Source: Citrus sinensis (lineage: Eukaryota > Streptophyta > Magnoliopsida > Sapindales > Rutaceae). Taken from it: 64,000 bases of DNA. This document shows positions 35,522-45,683 of the stretch, piece by piece. A program made the position numbers and the translations under genes. The stretch's first letter is position 1. Each line of letters starts with the position of its first letter. The stretch is taken from contig NC_068558.1 in the NCBI RefSeq assembly GCF_022201045.2, forward strand, positions 35,173,501-35,237,500. Reading direction: 5' to 3'. Under the pieces are notes generated by a model. That model searched no databases, was not told the origin of the DNA, and worked only from the letters and a program-made list of their open reading frames with translations.

Positions 35522-35973
35522 TGTTGTGCGCGGAATGCGGAATCAAGCGCACCAAATAATTATTGAAAAATAAAGGGCACAAAATTTACGTGGTTCGGTA
35601 ATTAAACCTACATGCACGGAGGCAAGAAAGAATAATTGTTTATTTAACAATTAATAGAGTACAAATATTTGAGTAACGAATCTCACTTTCCAGAAACCCA
35701 AATATACCCAGTACTCTCACACTCTGCAGGAAAGATAAATTCCCCAGACATACTTCTCTCACTTCTCTCAAAAGCTTAGAAACTTATAAACTTAACAATT
35801 TTGGGATGATAAACAAATGAAGAATGCTTAGCTATTTATAGGAAAAATGTTGGCAGTATTCATGAAACAAATATCAAGAAAAAAACCGCATTCAAAATAC
35901 GTCCAAACTGCATTCAAAACGCATTCAAACCGTGTGCAAAAAATCCACACGGATTTGACTTGACTTTTCAACA
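35522..35973 (-). repeat. 5' LTR of the copia element
   Basis: 452 bp. It has an extra 9 bp (a second TTCTCTCAC-like unit near 35758-35770) compared with the other LTR, which fully accounts for the length difference. Confidence 0.93.
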
Positions 35974-35978
35974 TAAAC

Positions 35979-36930
35979 ATCCCGAAAAAAAGATTAACTT
36001 GGTAGAGGTTCGGTATAAGAATCAAATGTAAATTAAGTCATTCAACCAAGATTCACAATCAAGTTTTAACCATCAAAGTTATTATCATAACATTGGAGAT
36101 TCTACAAAGTATAAGCCATTGAGCATTCAAGAGAATTGGTGAAAGCTAGAAGTTCCTTCAAATCATTTACTCAAAGCCAAGACAATCATTCCAAAACTCT
36201 TTTTAAGAAAAAAAAAAAAAGATCAAAGCTACTATCCTGATGAAAAGTAATTTCAAATTCACAAATAAGAAAAAATATTGGTACCAAAATATCAATTTAT
36301 CAAGCCAAGAAATGAACTCGCCTAGCTACCACCACGGGAATCGGCGAATGGATTAGGATATGAATCCGAAAGAGATGAAATTAATCGCTTCATAGAAGTG
36401 GGTTTCTAAGAAGTCGATTTTGTGTTTAGTGCAGCACGGTTAATGGTACTAATTATTACTGGTTTATCACAAGGACTACATTGTAAATTACCCTCAACTT
36501 TTAATTTTTTCCCCCATCTATTCCTTTCTTTCAACATTTAATTTGACATTATCAATAAGTAAGAAACACCCATTAATTAATACAGTGGCACACACTTTCA
36601 GGTTTACATTTGAGGCGTTCACTTGTGGCAAGAAATTATTTTTTATTATTACAAACTGTCTTACTAATCTTGGTCTTCATTGTACAGACTCCACATATCC
36701 TCAAATGTGCTCATCACTGCCCCGTACGTTCTTTTAACTAAATCTCTAAGGAATGAGCAAACTGTATTTATAAATGAAAGAGTACACCATACACCAAGTA
36801 TATATGGATGATGTAATAACCAACGCCTCATGATTCTTGAAAACTAGAACAAACAAACTACAGTACATGAGAAAAATAAACCCAGCAAATTAGAAGTGTA
36901 CTTCGAAAATTAAGACTCAGTCAATGCAGC
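35979..36930. repeat. Duplicated flank, parallel to 23946-24761
   Basis: Continues the receptor-kinase downstream sequence after the copia insertion and ends beside the chimeric receptor frame. No gene. Confidence 0.6.
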
Positions 36931-36935
36931 CGAGG

Positions 36936-37685
36936 TTAAATCTGTAATTGTTGACTGACTGTCTGCATCGTTGGTCTAGACACTGGACTCTCATTTAAGC
37001 ATGGAAAAGCAACCCCCATGATTGATATCAGTTTTTCTTGAACACTGCATGATGAAGTTGGAAGACGCGGGTCCAACATTTCATCAAGTGCTACATCCTT
37101 GGTGAGAGATGAAGATAAAATCGAACAAAGAAAATCTCTTGGATGCTTCCCTTTGATCACTTCCAACACTAACACTAACAGCTTTAATTGATTGAATTGA
37201 AAGTGAAGGACCTTCAAATGAGTCAGAAGACCAACCTCCAGTGGAATTTTTCCAGACAACTGATTGGATTGTAAAGAAATGTAGCTGAGTTTCGAAAGGT
37301 TACCAATTTGAGATGGGATGGTACCCAAGAATCCATTAAGACTGAGATCAAGATGCACAAGCTGAGGAAACGATGAAAATGAAAAATCACTAAGCGTACC
37401 ACTTAATCCTGTATTTCTGAGGCTGATGTTGATGACTCTTCCAGCGTCACTGCAACTGATTCCAAACCAAGCACACGGGCATATTTTGGATGAAACATTG
37501 GTGGTGGCGTTAGTCCAGGAAGGAAGGAGAGATCGGTTGTGGCTTTGAAGGCTGGCTTTCCATTTGAGAAGAGCATCGGCTTCTTCATTAGAATCAGAAG
37601 AAACAGTAATTGAAAAATCTAGCAAAGAAAATAGGATCAACAAAGCTAGTGAAGAAACTACTTTGTTCATGTTTGTTGACCCCAT
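36936..37685 (-). pseudogene. Internally deleted LRR receptor kinase: ectodomain start fused in frame to kinase end
   Basis: A 249-codon open frame starting at MGSTNMNK (an upstream in-frame ATG at 37703 is possible). Residues 1-30 are a signal peptide. LRRNT_2 follows (NEEADALLKWKASLQSHNRS), then about four LRRs (NISLRNTGLSG..., LDLSLNGFLGTIP...). At about 37180 the frame jumps to VLVLEVIKGKHPRDF and runs to the normal family C-terminus (SRPTMQTVSQQLQI). Compared with the paralogue at 24762-28049, some 780 residues are missing: most LRRs, the membrane helix and the kinase core with Lys, HRD and DFG, plus the intron. The join keeps the frame. As DNA it is a deletion pseudogene; if expressed, it would be a small secreted LRR protein with a kinase-tail peptide. 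Confidence 0.8.
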
Positions 37686-37709
37686 TGACATTATAAAACA
37701 CAATAAAAC

Positions 37710-40700
37710 AAAGTAAGATAAACCAAAATGTGTTAAAATTCAAAATTAAGATCATTTGAGGACTCTCAGCTTTCAAAACATACAAATTAACAACGGTGCA
37801 GAAAACAAGCATATAGGATGCCAAATTTATAGAAACCACATACAAGAGCAATTGAGAGGTCAACAATTCAATGCATCAATTGATATTGTGGAAAAGTCTT
37901 CCAAGATCAATATATTAAAATTAGTAGAAATGCTAAAGAGAGAAAGCAGTAATACTGTTTCTTTCTTGATATATATTAGTACTGCTCTAAACTTATCCCA
38001 AAAATGGTTCATTTTGTCGCAGTTCTGTCAAATCAATCTTCGTATCGAATGCATCTTCTTCTACGTCAATGTACAACTTGAAGCTGTCCGTCTACTACTT
38101 GTTGGTTAATTAACTTGTAGGGCAAATTTCTTTGGTACGGTAAATGAGAGTAAGTTAATCTGATTAATTTAGCTTGGTGTCACAAAACTGTATTCACGTT
38201 GCGTCTTCAATGTGCAATTCATAAAATGTTAAAATATCTAGCCTTTTCCGCTAAAGCTAACAAACTGTTAGATTAGTGCTCAAATATTTTTCTCGGAGAT
38301 TCTTCTTATTTGGATAGCAACAATTCAGAAAATGTTAAAACGCTAGGGCATTTCCAATAAAGCTGACAAACAATCAAGAAGAATGATAAAAGTTTTTCCA
38401 CAAAGATTCTTCTCTCTCTCTCTCTCTCGAAGAACATGAGAAGTCATCCTACGAAATAGAATAAAAAAATATTTGTGGTCAAGATTAATGGACAAATTGT
38501 CTTAAGGTTTTTTTGGATCCTATTGTACCGAACAAACTTATTTACTGGGCTTTTGTCTCCCGAAAAATCATGCCAGTAAATGAAAGGAAAATAACACACC
38601 GTTTGGGATTGTCTTTTCGCTACCCTTTAATTTTGTCATTATATGCCTCTTTATTAAGTTACTAAAATTTTTTTAATATAGGTTAAAGTCTAAAGAATAT
38701 GATTTTCATTTCCGGAAAAATCATTGGAGTTATTTGGAGGAATGCCACCGAGTTATTTCTATTGTATTTAGGGGGGGTTTGGTATGCCAAATTTGGTACA
38801 CCAAATTTATCCCCACGCAATAAACCCTTGCCAAACATACGATAAGTTTTAGGGCATTTGTGAATTATTAAAATTTTCAGAAAGTTAATTTACTTAAATA
38901 TAAAAAATTAGTAATTCACTAAAATTTTGTAAATCTAATTTATTACGGCTTTTCTTTAAAAAAATTAATCCAAATGACCTGTTAGGATCTCACATCTGCT
39001 ACAGAAAACACGGTTTCTTGAATTTATTTTTACTATGTTTTTTTGATAAAATTTTAATACTTCATTTCATCATCAATGTCCAAAGGGGGTCTTAGGTCTT
39101 AATGCCCTTTTTAAAATCTTGATGGTGTTGGTGATCATTTTCTTAAGTTTTAGAGTGTAGATGTCCTTTTCTCGAAAAAAAGAAAAAGAAAAAAAAGGGA
39201 GAAAGTTTAAACGTGAATTGTGCTTCTGTGTAGACTGGCATGATTATTGCTTGGAAAATGTTGTTCTTTTTTGCGACAACCGACGCACATGGCACATGTT
39301 TAACGTGAATTCATTTATTTCCATGTCACTTGGCTTATTAATTTTTTCTTCCAAACACACTGATTATGCATTGATTCTTCCATGCCTTTCAGATTCATTC
39401 TTCCGATCTGAGTTAGACACTGTAGTATTCAGAAATTAAGATGCATTCGACACTTGTTAAAAGTTTAATTTCTTAGACACTTGTTTAATGGGGGAAAAAA
39501 TGCAAAACCTCCCTGTTATTTGACTAAACTTATTAAAACTCTCTTGATGTTTTAAAACACATTCAAACTCCTTGATTTTCAATTTTTTAATACCATTTGA
39601 TTCTTGATGGTTGTTTGACATTGAGAATATAAATACCTTTAATTATTTAATTAATTGAATTTTTTAATCATAATTGATTGAAAAATTAAATTTAAAATTA
39701 TTGGAAAAAGCAAGGAAAGTGTCGTCATTTATTAATTAATTCTGAAATTTTTTTCAAAATTTATGAAAAATTAAATGCAAAACTAATATGTGTGTGTGTG
39801 TTTTAAAACATTAGGGGAGTTTCAATCAGTTTAATCAAACAATAAGAAGATTTCACTCCTTTTACCCTTGTTTCATGTTGCTCTCTTGCTTATTCGACTG
39901 ATGAAAGTGATGGATTCTGTCATATATTTCTACATTTTCTTTTATTAGCTAGCATTAAGAAAATAGAAAAATTGACTGTAGCTATGCGAGACGGCAAAGT
40001 ATAACGTCACATATAAGAGCCTTTTCCTTGAAGTGACTTCTCTGTAATCTTCGATCTGTTTGTCTTCTTAATTTTCTTCAATTTGAGCAATAAACATGCT
40101 GTATAGTGTTGACAATTGGATCAAATTAATTCCTATTTTCACGATGTGAAAACTTGAATGGTGTTTTCTGAAACACTCATTGATCCAAATTTTAAAATGA
40201 GCTAGGCATGTTGCATGCAAATTACGTGTGCTCGTGGTAATTAGGCATCATAAATCACTCTTCGACTTTGTTACCATCGACCCAAGAAATTTATTCACAT
40301 GTTTTAGTTGCCACATTACTGTAGAATTGATGGCTCTAAAAGCAAAAGGCACCCTAATGTAGTTAATTTGCCATATGAAGTTTGCAATTGAAGTTGTGCA
40401 GAAAGTATAGGGTTAATTTGGGTATTTAGTTTTGTATCCTATATAACCTAGCATTTTGAAATGAAATGCATTAACTTTTCAACGGTCTTACGTGTAAATA
40501 GTAAAACATTTGACAGTCAATAGATTCCATGAGATATCATATCATAAAGACTTCTTGTTAGTTTCATTGAAAATTAATGATCATATTAATAAAGTAATAA
40601 CTATAAATCATTCGGAAATATATAACTTTTTACTGAAAAATTATTGAAGTTAATTAAAATAGTTTTATGAGTATTGGTACTTATAATAGGAGTAAAATAT

Positions 40701-40950
40701 TCAAATAAAATTTATGTTAACGACACCTTAGATTGGGTCACATGGGATATGTTTTTCTCTATTTATCCCTCACCCATATAAAACCCTTTGCCAAACATGG
40801 GACTAGCTTTGGTTGGATAAAAATTGTCCATCTCCATGCCCTTTGTAAATGTGAACAACAGAACAAGTCATCTCTGGGTTTTTCTTTTGAAGGTAATGTT
40901 ATCAAATTGTAAAAAAAAAATAATATGTAATAAAAACAGTAAGTGAAAAA
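37710..40950. other. Spacer, left part duplicated promoter side of receptor kinase
   Basis: From 38850 to about 39490 it is parallel to 28271-29450, without the solo LTR found there. A (TC)n run lies at 38402-38428 and a (TG)n run near 39789. From 39850 to 40950 I see no gene, RNA or repeat structure that can be supported. Confidence 0.45.
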
Positions 40951-40954
40951 TTAA

Positions 40955-41190
40955 AGAAATAAAATAGGATCAATACTACGTACTATATTCAAGGTTGGTG
41001 ACCCCATTAGAAAAACAAAAGATCAATCACAGAGAAATGGAATCAAAACAATCAAGATAATACCAAAGTTGTTTGAAATTGAAAAGGTTTTCGAACACTT
41101 ATATTTTAACAATGTTACAGAAAACAAGCACATCGGAAGCAAAAGAGCAATTGACAAACTTGTTTGCTGGGCATTTGTCTCCTTATAACA
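40955..41190 (-). pseudogene. 5' end remnant of another receptor-kinase copy
   Basis: The minus strand from about 41190 to 40955 resembles the leader and first codons of the chimeric copy at 37640-37860: GAAAACAAGCA(C/T)AT, an AGAGCAATTG word and GTGACCCCATT (reverse of ATGGGGTCAC) all recur in the same order. Nothing downstream continues the LRR reading frame. It is the rightmost trace of the array. Confidence 0.5.
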
Positions 41191-41199
41191 GAGAAAGAA

Positions 41200-42550
41200 A
41201 GGAAAGTAGATTCTTCCACTTCAGCAAGCACTCTCTCTCTAATTCTAAATAGTTTGGGGTTCGCTTTTTAAATTTCTATTACCCTTAATTTTGTCATCAC
41301 ATTCGCTTTGATTAAGATAATAAAATGGTTGAGACAGAGAGACTTTAGATGTTGAATTAGAATTTCTTCTCATCTTTATATTAACCCGCTTTTGAAGAAA
41401 CAAAACTAATCTGAATTTGTCAAAACTAGCTATTATTCCAATTTACTAACATTGTAGGCACAATTTGATTTGCATCATGTAACAGTTTGATCAGATTAGT
41501 TCACAAACTACAAAGAATGCGTGTAATTAGTATGAAAAGATTAGTGGATATAACAGTTTGAGCATAATTTTCACACTTAGTTATCTGAGGGCAAGCCATG
41601 AATTATGCCTAAAGCAAAGAAATTTAATTTGATAATAAATTAACCCAGTGCCCAAACTATATTCTCTTCTTGTGATAAATAAACTTCTCATTGCGTAAAA
41701 CTAATAGAATGAATAGATGCCAATGCCTTCATCACAGCAAGATCAATTCAAGCCTTGAGTTACGCACGTAGTTTATGGCTTAACAATTGTAATTTATATA
41801 TTCACGGGATTCTTGATTTATTCTTGATTTATTCTTTCCTTAACTGATGTACAAGACATTTATTTGTTTTTTTTTTTCTTTTCAATTGTTTGGAGGTAGG
41901 TTCTCGCTATTTAGGTACAATGAGCAAATTCCCCCCAAAACAAAATCTTATTTATGCAAGTTTTGACAAATTTTTAATTGTAGGATTATTTGTAGCTTTT
42001 AGGCTGCGTCTGATATGCATTTTAATAAAAAAATTTCACATTTCTACTGCTGGTGCTCCCTTTTTTGTAATTAAAATTACGACAGGTGTATTTCTCCCAA
42101 AAAAAAAAATTACGACAAGAGTAGGCCGAATTTTATTTGGGCGTTTTTTTTAATTGTGATCAACTGAGCTGATCAAGTCTTGTCTTCTCAGAATTTTATT
42201 TGCAATACTAGTAAATTTGCATATAATTTTTTTAAAAGAAAAACCATTCCTAGTTATATTAGTAGTATTTAATATTGTATTATTAAAATAAATAAATAAT
42301 TGCAATAACTTAATAAACTTTTATTGAAAATAGAAACTTAATAAACTTCAATTTAGCAGGTGGGCCTAAATATGATTAGTTTATTCCTCTATGAATCTGG
42401 ATAACAATGAGATAAATGAATTTTTTATGTAAAATAATAATAATAATAATAATAATAAATAATTCTGTTTCCTAATTCTATAAGGAGAGTTTTTATTATG
42501 TTATAACTCCTAACATGATTAGGAATCCTATCTACAAACTAAAATTTGAA
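41200..42550. other. AT-rich spacer upstream of the first PUF gene
   Basis: No gene seen. An (ATA/AAT)n microsatellite lies at about 42428-42460. The last 150 bp share words with the region upstream of the second PUF gene (TTCCTAAT...AAG(A)GAGAGTTT). Confidence 0.35.
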
Positions 42551-42558
42551 TCTGTACA

Positions 42559-42566
42559 TTATAAAT
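42559..42566 (+). promoter_or_regulatory. TATA box of the first PUF gene
   Basis: TATAAATG 70 bp upstream of the ATG at 42630. The second gene has TATAAAA at 48322-48328, 56 bp before its ATG, in a similar CATTATAAA context. Confidence 0.6.
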
Positions 42567-42629
42567 GCAGCCAAATAAAATTTTTCTTCGCTATTCTTCT
42601 TTATTCTCACTATAATTTCTAGCTTTATA

Positions 42630-43910
42630 ATGGAGAAATCATCCACAGGTTCTGATTTTGAAACAGAATGCGAAAATCTTTTGCGTTGTTTTGACATTCT
42701 TGAAGCTATCAATGATGCTACTGGTCAAACCAGCATTGCCGCTGATTCTTCTTCTTCTTCTTCTTCTTCTTCTGCTTCTTCATCTTCATCTTCTGTTCCA
42801 GTTCCAGTAGCAATTCCATTGTACTCAGAAAATTTGTGGGCAGTTCGAAGCTTGAGCGGCAGAGGAGATTTTGGCACATCCGATTTTCGATTCCCTTCAG
42901 CACTCCAAACAATCGCTTTTGAGCATTGTACCAATCATGATCTTTTTTCACTTGCTCAAGATCAAGAGGGCTCACAGTACTTGCAGGAAAATTTAAGTTC
43001 CGGGGACTCCAGGATTCTAGACAAGTTATTTTGGGTGGTTTCCGGGTTCACTTTTGAGCTTATGAGTGGCCAATATGGCCGTTTTGTCTTTGGAAAATTT
43101 ATTGAATCGTGCAACGAGTCTCAGCTGGCGCTGATTATCCTCAAGATAACATTCCAGGATCAATTATTTCTCCTAGCATCGGTGGACAAATTTGGTTCAT
43201 CCTCAGTCAAGAAGCTGATCAAAGTAGTAGCTCACTTGCCGCCATTGCTTTATCACGTTATGTCAGCTTTGAAAAGATTGTTCAAGTTTTTGATGATGAC
43301 AAAGCCGGGATCCTCTGTTATATTGCAGTGCTTAGAGCCATCTTATAATCACAAGAATGACTTTATATATCAAGCGGCATTAGAGCATTGTCTGTATCTA
43401 GCCTGTCATGAACAAGGATGCATCAACCTCAACAATTTCATTGACAACATGAAAGGTTCGCGAAGAAAACAGATTTTACATTTAATTTCCGTGAATGCAG
43501 CCAGCCTCTCCAGGCATCGCTCGGGGAACTATGTGGTGCAGCACGTCTTGAGTCTCGAGGACCCGTTTTTGATTGACGCAATCTGCTTCGCGCTTAGAGG
43601 CCATTACGTAGATCTCTCCTTGACCAAATGTGGCAGTTTTGTGGTTCAAAAATGCTTGAAATATCAAAACGCAGTGCATTATATCATTGAAGAGTTGCTG
43701 AACAGTGACCAAATTTTGCAAGTAGCCAATGACAAATATGGAAACTATGTGATTCAAACAGCATTGGCAGAGACCATGAGACAGGATAGACTTAGTGTTC
43801 ATCAGAGACTTGTAACGAAATTGCAGCAGCACCTCGCTGCTCTTCGGGTGATGAAATATGGAAGCAATGTATATAAATGGACCACAGCATCTCATCCGTG
43901 TCTAGCTTAG
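42630..43910 (+). CDS. Pumilio/PUF-family RNA-binding protein (PUF-1), intronless
   Basis: 426 residues. PUF proteins bind short motifs in mRNA 3' UTRs and control translation and decay. Here an N-terminal variable region with a poly-Ser tract (about 40-55) is followed by eight PUF repeats over about 108-416: LAQDQEGSQYLQ, GQYGRFVFGKFI, DKFGSSSVKKLI, TKPGSSVILQCL, HEQGCINLNNFI, RHRSGNYVVQHV, TKCGSFVVQKCL and NDKYGNYVIQTA. Recognition-helix triplets 6 and 8 are N-Y-Q, the usual uracil code; repeats 2, 3 and 5 (RF..G, SS..K, CI..N) are unlike standard Pumilio. It resembles the divergent plant APUM7-12 type group rather than the canonical APUM1-6 set. The last residues (KWTTASHPCLA) differ from its tandem partner and look recently altered. 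The ATG follows a TATA box by 70 bp. Confidence 0.9.
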   Translation: MEKSSTGSDFETECENLLRCFDILEAINDATGQTSIAADSSSSSSSSSASSSSSSVPVPVAIPLYSENLWAVRSLSGRGDFGTSDFRFPSALQTIAFEHCTNHDLFSLAQDQEGSQYLQENLSSGDSRILDKLFWVVSGFTFELMSGQYGRFVFGKFIESCNESQLALIILKITFQDQLFLLASVDKFGSSSVKKLIKVVAHLPPLLYHVMSALKRLFKFLMMTKPGSSVILQCLEPSYNHKNDFIYQAALEHCLYLACHEQGCINLNNFIDNMKGSRRKQILHLISVNAASLSRHRSGNYVVQHVLSLEDPFLIDAICFALRGHYVDLSLTKCGSFVVQKCLKYQNAVHYIIEELLNSDQILQVANDKYGNYVIQTALAETMRQDRLSVHQRLVTKLQQHLAALRVMKYGSNVYKWTTASHPCLA

Positions 43911-44224
43911 CTGACGGTTTCAGTTTTTCTTTGTCCATTTAGGAACACATCGTGTACGGTAGTTAGCTTTCTGTTGTAGTCTTGTGCACTTGTGTCGTTG
44001 TATGATATCCCATTTACAGCTAACTGGGAAGTAGCTAATCTCTGTAGATTGAGAATGAAGATTCTAAGATTCTTTATGTTTGTATTTGTTGATGTTTACA
44101 ATATTATGATATAATCTGAGCAAAATGTTTGCAAATAGCCAGTTTTTCTCTCTTTTAGAAAGAAATTCAAAAGAAAAAATCAAATAACAAAGACAATAAT
44201 AATAATAATAATCAACACAAGTAG
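43911..44224. other. 3' flank of the first PUF gene
   Basis: Probable 3' UTR and terminator region, with TAATCTCTGT and AT-rich runs and a (TAA)n stretch near 44190. No other feature. Confidence 0.4.
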
Positions 44225-44407
44225 ATAAAACTTAGGGGTGTTCAGAATCCAATCCGATCCGCTCAATCCGTCCGATCCGCTCAATCTGATCCGTATAAAT
44301 CCGATCCGTGGATTGGTGGATTGGATATGGATTGAAAATTTAAAAATCTGCAGTCAATGGATTGGATATGGATTTACTTCTGTAAATCCGTAAAAATCTG
44401 TGAATCC

Positions 44408-44456
<49 letters not shown>

Positions 44457-44696
44457 AAAATTATTATAAATTTAATTAAAAAAATTATAAATGTGATATT
44501 ACATAGTTACATAAGCACTATAACATATCTTAGCCATTACCCAATAATAATATCAAATGAAAATAATTAAATAATCAAATATACAAATACACTTTGTAAA
44601 AATTGTAAAACAAAATAAAAGCAAAGTCACACACACTAGCAAAAGCAAAGGAACATAACGCCAAGTCACCCAAAAGCAAAGTAACATGACGCCAAG

Positions 44697-44966
44697 TCAC
44701 CAACAATTTGCAAACAAAAAATCATAAGCTTCCCCGCCGTCACACACACTAGCAACACTCAATACTGGTTGGATACACTCTCGACACGGATTTGAAGGAC
44801 ATCGGCCGCGCGATTCCGGCGAGAGCAAGCCATCTTTTTTCCCAAGTCCATCGAGCCACTTCACATTCACTGGTTCCAGCTGAACAATTTCACTATCACA
44901 ACCTTCAAGATCGCCACCCGTACGGCTTCTCCTGGTTCCCATCGTGGACGGCTCCGTAATCACCAC
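44697..44966 (-). other. Conserved GC-rich island of the hAT family, with an 89-codon open frame in copy 3
   Basis: On the minus strand an open frame (start MVITEPSTMGTRRSR) covers the block shared by all three hAT copies (about 11170-11330, 14840-15000 and 44820-44990). The block is richer in G+C than the rest of the element. In copies 1 and 2 it carries many substitutions. I do not recognise the protein. It could be a relic first exon of the lost transposase or a captured host fragment. Confidence 0.4.
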
Positions 44967-45226
44967 TTTTTGACAGGCGCAACAGCCTTGGTGAAGGATC
45001 AGACTGTGTTTGGTTTCCGAAACTTCGTCATTTCAATTAATTGTGACTTTATTTGAACAATTAATTCTGGTGTTATATTAACGTATTATTGTAACTTTAT
45101 TTGAACAATTAAGCCTGATGTGTTATATATTTTGAAACTTTAAATGTATTATTTTAGCTTTATTTAAATAATTAATATATTTAAATTTTATTCAATTTTA
45201 AATTTAATTGGTAGCAAAATTATTTT

Positions 45227-45379
45227 TAAGGAAATTATCACCGGTATACCCTTAAATGTCACCGTTATCAAACATACTACAACACTTTTCACTTATATCA
45301 CTCGTATACCCTAAGTTGACAAAAGAGTTCTGGCGTCCACCCTTCCGTTTACTACCGTTAAGAACTTAACAGAATTTGA
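45227..45379 (-). mobile_element. Short retroposon-like insertion nested in hAT copy 3
   Basis: 153 bp missing from hAT copies 1 and 2. Flanked by the 14-bp direct repeat AGCAAAATTATTTT (45213-45226 and 45380-45393), which points to target-primed insertion rather than a DNA transposon. The body contains two GTATACCC words and TTCCGTTTACTACCGTTAAG. Orientation is inferred from the A/T-rich left edge. Confidence 0.65.
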
Positions 45380-45683
45380 GCAAAATTATTTTAGCTTTTT
45401 TTTATTTCATTAGTTGGAGAGAACTAAAAATTTTTAATTCGAAAACTAATGCGTAAAATGGTGGATTGGATATGGATTGAGTCAAATCCGCAGACGTATG
45501 GATTGGATATGAATTGAGTCAAATCCGCATCCGATCCGCAGATGTATGGATTGGATTTGAATTGAATTTTATCAATCCGTGGATTGGGTTGGATTGAAAA
45601 ATTATAATCCGTAAAATCATGGATCGGATATGGATTGATGTCCAATCCGTAAAATCCGATCCGCGAACACCCCTAATAAAACT

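Larger units (their letters stand above)
30480..35973 (-). mobile_element. Ty1/copia retrotransposon with both LTRs, TSD TAAAC
   Basis: 5494 bp on the minus strand. The LTRs are 30480-30922 (3') and 35522-35973 (5'), both TGTTG...CAACA, flanked by perfect TAAAC repeats (30475-30479 and 35974-35978). Next to the 5' LTR is an initiator-Met type primer site (minus TGGTATCAGAGC, 35508-35519), and next to the 3' LTR a purine tract (minus GAGGTGGAG, 30926-30934). By my count the LTRs differ at about 14 positions plus one 9-bp duplication (roughly 3%), so the insertion is fairly recent on a genomic scale. The coding region follows copia order (gag, protease, integrase, RT, RNase H) but is broken. 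It interrupts the duplicated flank of a receptor-kinase remnant. Confidence 0.95.
44233..45675. mobile_element. Non-autonomous hAT element, copy 3, TSD ATAAAACT
   Basis: 1443 bp with perfect 11-bp terminal inverted repeats TAGGGGTGTTC / GAACACCCCTA and perfect 8-bp target duplications ATAAAACT (44225-44232 and 45676-45683). This is the youngest-looking of the three copies. Subterminal arrays of GGATTGGATATGGATT and ATCCGATCCGC words occur at both ends. An (AT)n run lies at about 44412-44449, a nested retroposon-like unit at 45227-45379, and the GC-rich island at about 44740-44960. No transposase domain is recognised. Confidence 0.92.

Noticed and set aside
35352-35582. 76-codon frame with repeated HVYGTI-like units
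   Set aside because: It is a translation of the 18-bp tandem repeats in the copia leader, not a protein gene.
38757-38840. Possible Harbinger-type end (GGGGGGGTTTGGTATGCC)
   Set aside because: No matching inverted end with a TTA duplication could be found nearby.
42718-42975. Minus-strand open frames with long Glu or Lys runs opposite the first PUF gene
   Set aside because: They are the complement of the poly-Ser (TCT)n coding tract.
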